From NCBI RefSeq assembly GCF_017676345.1, contig NZ_JAFFZM010000001.1, positions 1 to 64,000 of the forward strand: DNA of 64,000 nucleotides. Reading direction: 5' to 3'. Origin of the DNA: Streptomyces smyrnaeus. Its GTDB lineage: Bacteria; Actinomycetota; Actinomycetes; Streptomycetales; Streptomycetaceae. Position 1 is the stretch's first letter. Every line of letters begins with the position of its first letter. A model generated the notes under the pieces. It was not told the DNA's origin and ran no database searches. It saw nothing but the letters and a program-made list of their open reading frames with translations. The translations under genes and the position numbers were made by a program. Positions 54,590 through 61,578 of this stretch are shown in pieces.

Positions 54590-56156
54590 CGGCCTTCTCC
54601 TTCTGGACGGAAGTCCTGCTCGGCTCGGTAGGGTTCTTGGTTTCGTGTCGCACGTCCGATGCCAACTCCTTCGCGAAGGACACCGCCAGGCAGGCGATGA
54701 TCGCCAGGAAGGGCAGCGATGTGACGATCACGGTGTTCTGCAGCGCGCTGAGGCCGCCGGCGAGCATCAGTGCGACCGCGGTGACGCCGGTGAGGATGCC
54801 CCACAGGACGAGGACGGAGCGGGGCGGTGCGAGTGAGCCGTTCGAGGTCATGGAGCCCAGCACATAGGTGTTGGAGTCCGCGCTTGTCACAAAGAAGATC
54901 ACGGCCAACAGGACGGCGATCCCCGAGGTGATTCCGGACAGGGGGAAGTGCTCCAGCGTCGCGAAGAAGGCGTTGCCGAAGTCGGCAGCGGTCTGCCTGG
55001 CGACGTCTCCGCCTTCGAACAGGTCCACGTGTATGGCCGCGCCGCCGAACACCGCGAACCAGGTGAAGAAGGCGAGGCTCGGGACCGTCAGAACGCCCAT
55101 GATGAATCCGCGAATCGTTCGGCCGCGGGAGATACGGGCGAGGAAGACGCCTACGAACGCTCCCCAGGAGACCCACCACGCCAGCATGAAGTAGGTCCAC
55201 AACTGCATCCATGCCAGTCCGCCGAAGGCGGTGCCCTGCAGGCTCATCCGGAAGAAGTCGCCGGCCCATACGCCGATCGATTCGATGTAGAGATTGATGA
55301 GGAAGACGGTGGGGCCGACGATCAGCATGAACACGAACATCACGACGGCCAGGGTGCTGCTGGTGTAACTCAGCACCTTGATCCCCTTGTTGATGCCGGT
55401 GACGGCCGACAGGGTGAAGACGACGGTGATGGCGGCGATGATGACCACCTGGGCGACGGAGTTGACGGGGACACCGAACAGCCGCCCCATCCCGTTGTTG
55501 ATCTGCAGCGCTCCCAGCCCGAGGGAGGTGGCCGTGCCGAAGAGCGTCGCGAAGACGGCGAGGATGTCGATCGCCTTACCGGCCGGCCCGTTGACCCTGT
55601 TCCCGAGGATCGGCGTGAACAGCTGGCTCACCAGGGGGCGGCGTCCCTTGCGATACGTCGAGTAGGCGATGGCGAGACCGAAGACGGCGAAGACGGCCCA
55701 GGCGTGCAGACCCCAGTCGAAATAGGAGTACTGGAGCGCGCGGACCGCGGCCTCGTGGGTGTTCGGCTCGGCGAGTCCGTGCGGTGGTGCGGCCAGGTGC
55801 GAGATGGGCTCGGCGACGCCGTAGGAGACCAGCCCGATACCCATCACGGCGCCGAGGAGCATCGCGATCCAGGCCGGGGTGGAGAACTCCGGTCTGTCGG
55901 TGTCCTTGCCGAGCCGGATACCGCCCGCGGGGCTGAAGGCCAGGAACACCAAGAAGATCAGGATGCCCAGGGTGACGACCAGGTAGCTCCAGCCGAACGA
56001 CGTGGTGACCCAGTTCAGGGAAGCGGCCGTGACCCGGTTGAGGTTCTCGGTGAAGAGGGCCGCCCAGGCGACGAAGACCGCGGCGACCCCGATCGATGTC
56101 CAGAAGACGGAACCGAGCTCACCTGTCCTCAGGGGGCGTTGAAGCTGTCTGGACAT
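54576..56156 (-). CDS. BCCT-family betaine/carnitine/choline-type transporter
   Basis: A 526-residue secondary transporter with 12 predicted membrane helices. The helix-3 glycine motif is GAVMGIG (about 102-108), as in the sodium-coupled glycine betaine carriers of the BetP type. The aromatic signature is LWTYFMLAWWVSWGAFVGVFLARISRGRTIRGF (about 313-345). Substrates of the family are quaternary ammonium compounds, such as betaines, choline and carnitine, or dimethylsulfoniopropionate. GAGGAG precedes the ATG at 56156. As first gene of the leftward operon it likely imports the compound degraded by the divergent genes. Confidence 0.94.
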   Translation of the reverse strand: MSRQLQRPLRTGELGSVFWTSIGVAAVFVAWAALFTENLNRVTAASLNWVTTSFGWSYLVVTLGILIFLVFLAFSPAGGIRLGKDTDRPEFSTPAWIAMLLGAVMGIGLVSYGVAEPISHLAAPPHGLAEPNTHEAAVRALQYSYFDWGLHAWAVFAVFGLAIAYSTYRKGRRPLVSQLFTPILGNRVNGPAGKAIDILAVFATLFGTATSLGLGALQINNGMGRLFGVPVNSVAQVVIIAAITVVFTLSAVTGINKGIKVLSYTSSTLAVVMFVFMLIVGPTVFLINLYIESIGVWAGDFFRMSLQGTAFGGLAWMQLWTYFMLAWWVSWGAFVGVFLARISRGRTIRGFIMGVLTVPSLAFFTWFAVFGGAAIHVDLFEGGDVARQTAADFGNAFFATLEHFPLSGITSGIAVLLAVIFFVTSADSNTYVLGSMTSNGSLAPPRSVLVLWGILTGVTAVALMLAGGLSALQNTVIVTSLPFLAIIACLAVSFAKELASDVRHETKNPTEPSRTSVQKEKADAAH

Positions 56157-56189
56157 GAAACTCCTCGCGTCGGGCGCCCACAGGCCGCA

Positions 56190-56232
56190 CTGGCATACAA
56201 GACGGCTCACACAGGGCCGCTGGTATGCAAGA
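56190..56232. promoter_or_regulatory. Two phased direct-repeat operators upstream of the BCCT gene
   Basis: CTGGCATACAAGA (56190-56202) and CTGGTATGCAAGA (56220-56232) are near-identical and exactly 30 bp apart, about three helical turns. They match the TGGTATACCA-like pattern of FCD-GntR sites and resemble the palindrome at 56403. All lie in the divergent promoter of the cluster. Confidence 0.55.
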
Positions 56233-56389
56233 GACCGTAAGTGACGTCGCAGTCGTGACGTCAAGGGTCGTGCAGCGATTTATGTGTCCACCTTGCTGCC
56301 GCTCCAGAAAATGCCCAGTTCAGGGCGGCCACGCAAAGCTTTCGGCGCTCAACTCCTCGTACTCGTAGGTCGAAATCGAGGGATCGACC

Positions 56390-56425
56390 TTGACCGCAGC
56401 GATAGGTATACCTACGGTCTCTGCC
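56390..56425 (+). promoter_or_regulatory. Promoter of the rightward catabolic operon with central palindrome
   Basis: A -35-like TTGACC (56390-56395), a 17-bp spacer and a -10-like TACGGT (56413-56418) place the transcript start at or next to the ATG at 56426, giving a leaderless mRNA. The perfect 12-bp palindrome TAGGTATACCTA (56403-56414) fills the spacer, where a bound repressor would block RNA polymerase. Confidence 0.6.
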
Positions 56426-57055
56426 ATGCAAGAGAGTGATGCTGATCCCTCTGCTGAGCGGATCGGACTTCGTAAGCTCGTGACGTACCGAGACACCGTG
56501 GTGACCGAGGCGGGGCGGGCTCCGGATCGGCCCGCGCAACGTGCCAGCGTGGCCGCGGTCCTGCGCAATCCATGGATCGACGCTGCGCCGCTCGCCGATC
56601 TCGCCCCGGAGCAGAGCCGGATCGGGCCCGTGCTGGCGAAGCTCCTCTCCGCCCGGCTCGCGCAGACGCTCGGCGGGGTGGACCGGATCGAGGCCTTCGG
56701 AAAGGCCGCGGTCGTCGGCACCGCCGGCGAGCTCGAACACGCCGGGGCGCTCATCCACACGCCGTTCTTCGGCAATCTGGTCCGCGAGCTGCTCAACGGC
56801 GAGTCGATCATCTGCTTCGCCGACACCCGGGCCGAGGCCGGCGAATCACTGGTCGTCCCCCTCTGGCACAAGACACATGCCCCGACGCGCAGCCACTACC
56901 AGACCATCAGCGCACGAGTCCCCGACGCGCCCCGGGCCGACGAGATCGTCGTCATCGCCGCCGCATCCACCGGCCCTCGCCCGCACCCCCGCATCGGGGA
57001 CCGCAGGACGGACCCGGTCGTCACCACCCGCACTCTGGAGGAATCCCTGTCATGA
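56426..57055 (+). CDS. AA_synth (PF06684) family protein, copy 1
   Basis: A 209-residue protein of the poorly understood amino acid synthesis (AA_synth) family. Core motifs are IGLRKLVTYRDTVVTEAGR, AAVLRNPWID, FGKAAVVGTAGELEHAGALIHTPFFG and HKTHAPTRSHYQTISARVPDAPRADEIVVIAA. No ribosome binding site is seen, in line with a leaderless start. The gene is coupled (ATGA) to a paralogue. The reaction is unknown; conserved Glu-His and Lys/Arg-Ser-His residues suggest a small-molecule enzyme. In this setting a hydrolytic or lyase step on a ring-opened amide is possible, but that is inference. Confidence 0.88.
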   Translation: MQESDADPSAERIGLRKLVTYRDTVVTEAGRAPDRPAQRASVAAVLRNPWIDAAPLADLAPEQSRIGPVLAKLLSARLAQTLGGVDRIEAFGKAAVVGTAGELEHAGALIHTPFFGNLVRELLNGESIICFADTRAEAGESLVVPLWHKTHAPTRSHYQTISARVPDAPRADEIVVIAAASTGPRPHPRIGDRRTDPVVTTRTLEESLS

Positions 57056-57603
57056 ACGTCCGCAAGATGGTCACCGTCGTCGAGGAGATCCGGGCCGAAG
57101 GCGGTCGACCGGTCAGCCCGCCGGCCACCGTCGCCGTCGTGGCCGCCGTGATCGAGAACCCGTGGGCCGGTCAGGGCTTCGTCGAAGATCTCGCCCCGGG
57201 GATCGAGGCGAACGCCTCGGACATCGGCGCACTGCTCGCGCCCGCAGTGCTCGATGCGTTGGGAGCCCCCGCCGAGGCATACGGCAAGGCCGCCGTCGTC
57301 GGCCTCAACGGCGAGATCGAGCACGGGTCGGCACTGATCCACACCCTCAAGTTCGGTGACCACTTCCGCAAGGCTGCCAATGCCGGCACGCTCCTGCCCG
57401 CCGTCGAGAAGCGGGGCCCGGCCGGCGTCGTGTTCGACATCCCGCTCAAGCACATCACCGATGCGACGATCCGCTCCCACCACCAGTCGGTGGAGGTCCG
57501 GGTCGCCGACGCTCCGCACCCGGACGAAATCATCATCGGGCTGGCCGCCGCCGCCCAGGGGCGGCCCCAGCAGCGACTGGCGGCCCTCTCGACCGAGCAG
57601 TAG
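57052..57603 (+). CDS. AA_synth (PF06684) family protein, copy 2
   Basis: A 183-residue paralogue of the preceding gene. It shares VRKMVTVVEEIRAEGGR, AAVIENPWAG, YGKAAVVGLNGEIEHGSALIHTLKFG and HKxxxATIRSHHQSVEVRVADAPHPDEIIIGLAAA-like ends with the first copy, yet the two differ widely elsewhere. Adjacent, translationally coupled paralogues of unlike sequence usually form a hetero-oligomer or perform sequential steps. Its stop meets the hydrolase start region. Confidence 0.88.
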   Translation: MNVRKMVTVVEEIRAEGGRPVSPPATVAVVAAVIENPWAGQGFVEDLAPGIEANASDIGALLAPAVLDALGAPAEAYGKAAVVGLNGEIEHGSALIHTLKFGDHFRKAANAGTLLPAVEKRGPAGVVFDIPLKHITDATIRSHHQSVEVRVADAPHPDEIIIGLAAAAQGRPQQRLAALSTEQ

Positions 57604-57608
57604 TGGGG

Positions 57609-58340
57609 ATGAGCAAGCCCACTCTCGTGCTGCTGCACGGCGTCGGGCTCGACCGTACGATGTGGGAGCCCACCGCCGAACTGGTGGCCGACCGCTTCAC
57701 CCTCGTGACGCCCGACCTGCCCGGACACGGGAGGAACGACCCCGCTCCGGCAGGCATCACCCTTCGGGACCTGGCGCTCGGCGTCGCAGCCGAGATCCCT
57801 GAGGGGTCCCATCTGGTCGGCTTCTCCCTGGGTGCCCTCGTGGCCCAGTATCTGGCCCTTCACCGCCCGGACCGCGTCGCGACTCTGACCTCGGTCAGCT
57901 CGGTGTGCCGTCGTACACCGGCGGAGCGGGCGGAGGTCCTCAAGCGCCTCGACGCGGCGCGAGCCGACTTCCGGGCAGCGACGGCCGCGTCACTGCGGCG
58001 GTGGTACGCGGGCACCGACGTCTCAGCAGAGTGGGTGAGCCGCACCGAGGCGACCCTGCTCGCCAACGACGTGGGGTCCTTCCGCGCGTGCTATCGGGTG
58101 TTCGCGACCGCTGACGCCGACATCGGTCCCGCTCTGCACCGCATCACCACCCCCGCCGTGGCGGTCACCGGCGAGAACGACCCTGGGTCGACGCCCGAGA
58201 TGACCCGGCGGCTCGCTGCGGCACTTCCGAACTGCAGATCCGTCGTCGTTCCCGAGGCGCGCCACATGCTCCCTGTCCAACGCCCCGAGGCCCTCGTCGA
58301 CTGCTTCACCACGCTCATCAGGGACAACACTCATGGCTGA
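57609..58340 (+). CDS. Alpha/beta hydrolase (enol-lactonase-like)
   Basis: A 243-residue hydrolase. LVLLHGVGLDRTMWEP holds the oxyanion turn, GFSLGALVAQ the nucleophile (about Ser73), TGENDPGSTPEM the acid and EARHMLPVQRPE the histidine. It resembles 3-oxoadipate enol-lactonases and carbon-carbon or amide hydrolases of ring-cleavage pathways. ATG 57609 is chosen; GTG 57603, which overlaps the preceding stop, is an alternative. It overlaps the aldehyde dehydrogenase by 8 bp. Confidence 0.9.
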   Translation: MSKPTLVLLHGVGLDRTMWEPTAELVADRFTLVTPDLPGHGRNDPAPAGITLRDLALGVAAEIPEGSHLVGFSLGALVAQYLALHRPDRVATLTSVSSVCRRTPAERAEVLKRLDAARADFRAATAASLRRWYAGTDVSAEWVSRTEATLLANDVGSFRACYRVFATADADIGPALHRITTPAVAVTGENDPGSTPEMTRRLAAALPNCRSVVVPEARHMLPVQRPEALVDCFTTLIRDNTHG

Positions 58341-59820
58341 TCTCAAGAAGCTGCAGCACTTCATCGGCGGCGCGCACGTCGAGCCGGCCTCCGGGGAGTA
58401 CTTCGAGAGCACGAACCCGGCAACACGCCGGCCGCTCTACCGGGCGGCGAGAGGCAACGCCGCAGATGTCGAGCGAGCCGTGGCCGCAGCGAAAGAGACG
58501 TTCGAAGACCCGCGCTGGCGCGATCTCAGCCAGACCCGACGCGGGCACCTCCTGCGCCGGCTGGGAGATCTCATCGCACAGAACGCAGCGGACCTCGCGC
58601 GTATGGAGACGAGGGACAACGGCAAGCTGCTGCGCGAGATGAACGGGCAGTTGGCCGCCCTGCCCGAGTACTACCACTACTACGCAGGCCTGGCCGACAA
58701 GATCCACGGCGATGTCGTTCCGACCTCCGACCGGAGCGTTCTCAACTACACCTGCCGCGAGCCGCTCGGCGTGGTGGGCGCCATCACCCCGTGGAACTCT
58801 CCGATGACACTGACCAGCAGCAAGCTGGCGCCCGCGCTCTGCGCCGGGAACACCGTGGTGGTCAAGCCCTCGGAGCACACCTCGGCCGCGCTGCTCCGGC
58901 TCGCCGAACTCGCGCTGGAGGCAGGATTTCCGCCCGGCGCGGTCAACGTCGTCACCGGCTTCGGGGCGGAGGCCGGGCAGGCCCTCGTCGATCACCGTCA
59001 CCTCGCGAAGATCTCGTTCACCGGCAGCACCACCACCGGATCCCGTATCGCCGCCGCCGCAGCCGGCCGGTTCATCGGGTCGACCCTCGAATTGGGCGGC
59101 AAATCGCCCAACATCGTCTTCGAGGATGCGAACATCCCCAACGCGGCCATGGGGGTCGTCGCCGGCATCTTCGCCGCCGCGGGCCAGACCTGCATCGCCG
59201 GCAGCCGAGTGTTTGCACACCGGTCCGTCTACGACGAACTACTCCAGCGCGTGTCCGAGCGGGCCGAGCGCATCCGCATGGGCGATCCGATGGAAGAGAG
59301 CACCGAGCTCGGCCCCCTGGCCTTCGAGGACCAGCGGGACAAGGTCGCCGGGTACGTCGATCTGGGGCGCAGCGAGGGAGCCCGCGTGCTCACGGGTGGC
59401 CGCCCCTCGGACGGCGGCCTCGGCGGCTACTTCTACGAGCCCACGATCTTGGTCGACGTGGACAACAGCATGCGGGTTGTGCGGGAGGAGATCTTCGGCC
59501 CGGTTCTCACGGTGATGCCGTTCGAGACCGAGGAGGAAGTCATCCGCCTCGCGAACGACACCGAGTACGGCCTCGCGGCGGGGGTGTGGACCTCCGACCT
59601 GGCCCGGGCCCACCGCATGGCCGCACGCCTGGAGGCGGGAACCGTGTGGGTCAACACCTACCGGGCCATGTCGCCGATGTCCCCGCGCCAGGGCTTCAAG
59701 GCCAGTGGCGCCGGTGTCGAGCACGGCACCGAGACGATCAAGGAGTACACGCGGCTCAAGAGCGTCTGGATCAACACCAGCGAAGAGCCCGTGGCCGACC
59801 CCTTCGTCATGCGGGGCTGA
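58333..59820 (+). CDS. Aldehyde dehydrogenase
   Basis: A 495-residue NAD(P)+-dependent ALDH. All catalytic elements are present: PWNSP (about Asn155), LELGGKSPN (Glu253) and GQTCIAGSR (Cys287). The sequence resembles enzymes for semialdehydes and betaine or hydroxymuconic semialdehyde. In this operon it would oxidise the aldehyde released after ring opening or C-N cleavage. It is translationally coupled to its neighbours. Confidence 0.95.
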   Translation: MADLKKLQHFIGGAHVEPASGEYFESTNPATRRPLYRAARGNAADVERAVAAAKETFEDPRWRDLSQTRRGHLLRRLGDLIAQNAADLARMETRDNGKLLREMNGQLAALPEYYHYYAGLADKIHGDVVPTSDRSVLNYTCREPLGVVGAITPWNSPMTLTSSKLAPALCAGNTVVVKPSEHTSAALLRLAELALEAGFPPGAVNVVTGFGAEAGQALVDHRHLAKISFTGSTTTGSRIAAAAAGRFIGSTLELGGKSPNIVFEDANIPNAAMGVVAGIFAAAGQTCIAGSRVFAHRSVYDELLQRVSERAERIRMGDPMEESTELGPLAFEDQRDKVAGYVDLGRSEGARVLTGGRPSDGGLGGYFYEPTILVDVDNSMRVVREEIFGPVLTVMPFETEEEVIRLANDTEYGLAAGVWTSDLARAHRMAARLEAGTVWVNTYRAMSPMSPRQGFKASGAGVEHGTETIKEYTRLKSVWINTSEEPVADPFVMRG

Positions 59821-59821
59821 C

Positions 59822-60103
59822 ATGCCGCAGATCGACATCACCCTCGCCGAGGGACGCACTCCGGGCCAGCTCCGAGAGCTGATGCACGAGGTCCATGCCG
59901 CCGTTCTCCGCACCGTCGACACCAGGCCGGAGTACATCCGTGTCGTGGTCCGCGAGGTGCCGCGGACCCACTGGGCCACCGGCGATGTGTCTGTTGCCGA
60001 GATGGATGCCACGAGCCGGACCTCCCCCACCACCGACCGGCACGACAGCAGCGCCGCCGACGGGCAGCGCCCCCACCCCGCACACCAGGAGCAGCAGCCG
60101 TGA
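59822..60103 (+). CDS. 4-oxalocrotonate tautomerase-like protein
   Basis: A 93-residue tautomerase-superfamily protein. MPQIDITLAEGRTPGQLRELMHEVHAAVLRT exposes the catalytic N-terminal proline after Met removal, and RVVVREVPRTHWATGDVSVAEM is the conserved C-terminal part. The last 30 residues are a polar tail. It would isomerise enol and keto forms of an unsaturated dicarbonyl intermediate. The gene overlaps the next by a GTGA. Confidence 0.88.
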   Translation: MPQIDITLAEGRTPGQLRELMHEVHAAVLRTVDTRPEYIRVVVREVPRTHWATGDVSVAEMDATSRTSPTTDRHDSSAADGQRPHPAHQEQQP

Positions 60104-61143
60104 AATTCTCCCTGTTCGCGCACATGGAACGCTGGGACGAGAGCGTGACGCCCTCCCAGCAGTTCGACAACCTCACCGAACTCACACAGATCGCCGAAGC
60201 GGGCGGCTTCAAAACGGTGTGGATCGGTGAGCACCACTCGATGGAGTTCGTCAGCTCCCCCAGCCCCATGCCGCAGCTCGCCCATCTGGCCGCGCGCACT
60301 TCGACGATCCGGCTCGGCGCCGGCACCATCGTCGCGCCCTTCTGGCACCCGGTCCGGGCTGCCGGTGAGACCGCGCTGCTGGATGTGATCAGCGGTGGCC
60401 GGGCCGAGATCGGGCTGGCGCGCGGTGCCCACCAGTTCGAGTTCGACCGGTTGGCGGGCGGACTGCCGGCAGCCGACGGGGGGAAGCATCTGCGCGAGTT
60501 GGTGCCGGCGGTGCGCGCCCTCTGGCAAGGCGACTACGCCCACAACGGGGACATCTGGCAGTTCCCCACGTCCACCAGTGTGCCCAAGCCGGTGCAACAG
60601 CCGACTCCCCCGATGTGGATCGCCGCACGTGACCCCGACTCGCACGACTTCGCCGTCGCCAACGGGTGCAACGTGATGGTCACTCCCCTGATGAAGGGCA
60701 TCGAGGAGGTCGAGAACCTCGTGAACAAGTTCGAGACCGCGGTGGGCAACCACCCGGAGGTGCCCAGGCCCGAGCTCATGGTGCTGCGGCACACTCATGT
60801 GCACAGCCCTGAGGACCCCGACGGCTGGCGCCCGGCGGCCGAGGCGATCCAGCGCTACTACCGCACCTTCGACGCGTGGTTCGGCAACAAGCAGACTCCC
60901 GACAACGGCTTCCTGGACCCGAGCCCGGTCGAGAAGTTCGAGGGGCGCCCGGAGTTCGAGCTGGAATCCCTGCACCGAACCGCGATGATCGGCACTCCTG
61001 ACGAGGTCGTCGAGCGGCTGCGCCGCTATGCGGAGTTGGGCATCGACGAGTACAGCTTCTGGATCGACAACAGCCTGCCGCACGAGGAGAAGCGCAGGTC
61101 ACTGGAGATGTTCACCAAGGAAGTCGTGCCGGCCTTCCAGTGA
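60100..61143 (+). CDS. Luciferase-like (LLM class) flavin-dependent monooxygenase
   Basis: A 347-residue FMNH2-dependent TIM-barrel oxygenase. Typical segments are MKFSLFAHMERWDES, TVWIGEHHSMEFVSSPSPMPQLAHLAARTSTIRLGAGTIVAPFWHPVRAAGETALLD and GRAEIGLARGAHQFEFDR. It needs reduced flavin from a separate reductase, which is encoded in the divergent arm. Members of this group open pyridine-type rings (pyridine and trigonelline pathways) or oxidise amines and alkanes. The start is GTG 60100, coupled to the tautomerase. It is the last gene of the operon. Confidence 0.93.
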   Translation: MKFSLFAHMERWDESVTPSQQFDNLTELTQIAEAGGFKTVWIGEHHSMEFVSSPSPMPQLAHLAARTSTIRLGAGTIVAPFWHPVRAAGETALLDVISGGRAEIGLARGAHQFEFDRLAGGLPAADGGKHLRELVPAVRALWQGDYAHNGDIWQFPTSTSVPKPVQQPTPPMWIAARDPDSHDFAVANGCNVMVTPLMKGIEEVENLVNKFETAVGNHPEVPRPELMVLRHTHVHSPEDPDGWRPAAEAIQRYYRTFDAWFGNKQTPDNGFLDPSPVEKFEGRPEFELESLHRTAMIGTPDEVVERLRRYAELGIDEYSFWIDNSLPHEEKRRSLEMFTKEVVPAFQ

Positions 61144-61233
61144 CCGGCACGTGACGCGCCGAACGCCCGTCTCGTCCTGGCCGCCCCGGCCGCTCACGCC
61201 GTCGGCCGCTCTATACGGCCGGCCGCTCTTGCG

Positions 61234-61292
61234 TCGTACGCGTACGCGCGGCCGGGGCGCATCCCCTCGTACGGGTACGCATGGCCGGGGTG
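61234..61292 (+). repeat. Pair of 26-bp imperfect direct repeats
   Basis: 61234-61259 and 61267-61292 share the framework TCGTACGSGTACGC followed by GGCCGGGG, with about four differences in 26 positions. Their start points are 33 bp apart. They contain several TACG-rich steps that would also permit stem pairing. Confidence 0.55.
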
Positions 61293-61371
61293 GCCGGATC
61301 GGCCCGGGGACGGCGGCCCTCCGTCCCCGTAGAGCGAAGATTCCCGGTGGCGTCAGAGCAGACGGGCACAA

Positions 61372-61395
61372 GGACACACGGACACACGGACACAC
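61372..61395 (+). repeat. Three tandem copies of GGACACAC
   Basis: Three exact 8-bp units run head to tail and are followed by a degenerate GGAGAC. It is a small microsatellite-like tract in the intergenic DNA. Confidence 0.75.
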
Positions 61396-61540
61396 GGAGA
61401 CTGAGCCTTCGGTATCTCCCACTCTCTTCCCATTTGCACTGTTGGTCCTCACGCCTATGGAGCCCTCGCAAGCTCTTTTTTCCGCGTTCGAGGGTTGGCT
61501 TGAAACCGCCGGCCCGCTATCGTTCACGCACTTCACTCAA

Positions 61541-61556
61541 TCGTTCAGCTGAACGA
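61541..61556. promoter_or_regulatory. Perfect 16-bp palindrome upstream of the ABC transporter
   Basis: TCGTTCAGCTGAACGA lies 23 bp before the lipoprotein start. A half-site ATCGTTCA also occurs at 61519-61526, 21 bp upstream of the same sequence at 61540-61547. The pair suggests an operator for a TetR- or LacI-type regulator located outside the window. Confidence 0.55.
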
Positions 61557-61578
61557 ATAGCGCGGAGGACGGTTGCTC

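Larger units (their letters stand above)
61144..61578. other. Repeat-bearing intergenic region before the ABC transporter
   Basis: A 435-bp gap with no supported gene. It carries the 26-bp direct repeats, the 8-bp tandem repeat and the palindrome listed separately. Local base composition is unusual, with Ts near 61475-61490. Confidence 0.5.

Noticed and set aside
59239..61083. A 614-codon open frame on the minus strand
   Set aside because: It runs antisense to the ALDH, tautomerase and LLM genes, has no domain motif, and is explained by high-GC frame bias.
61372..61395. CRISPR-like array
   Set aside because: The units are 8 bp and contiguous with no spacers, so it is a simple tandem repeat.
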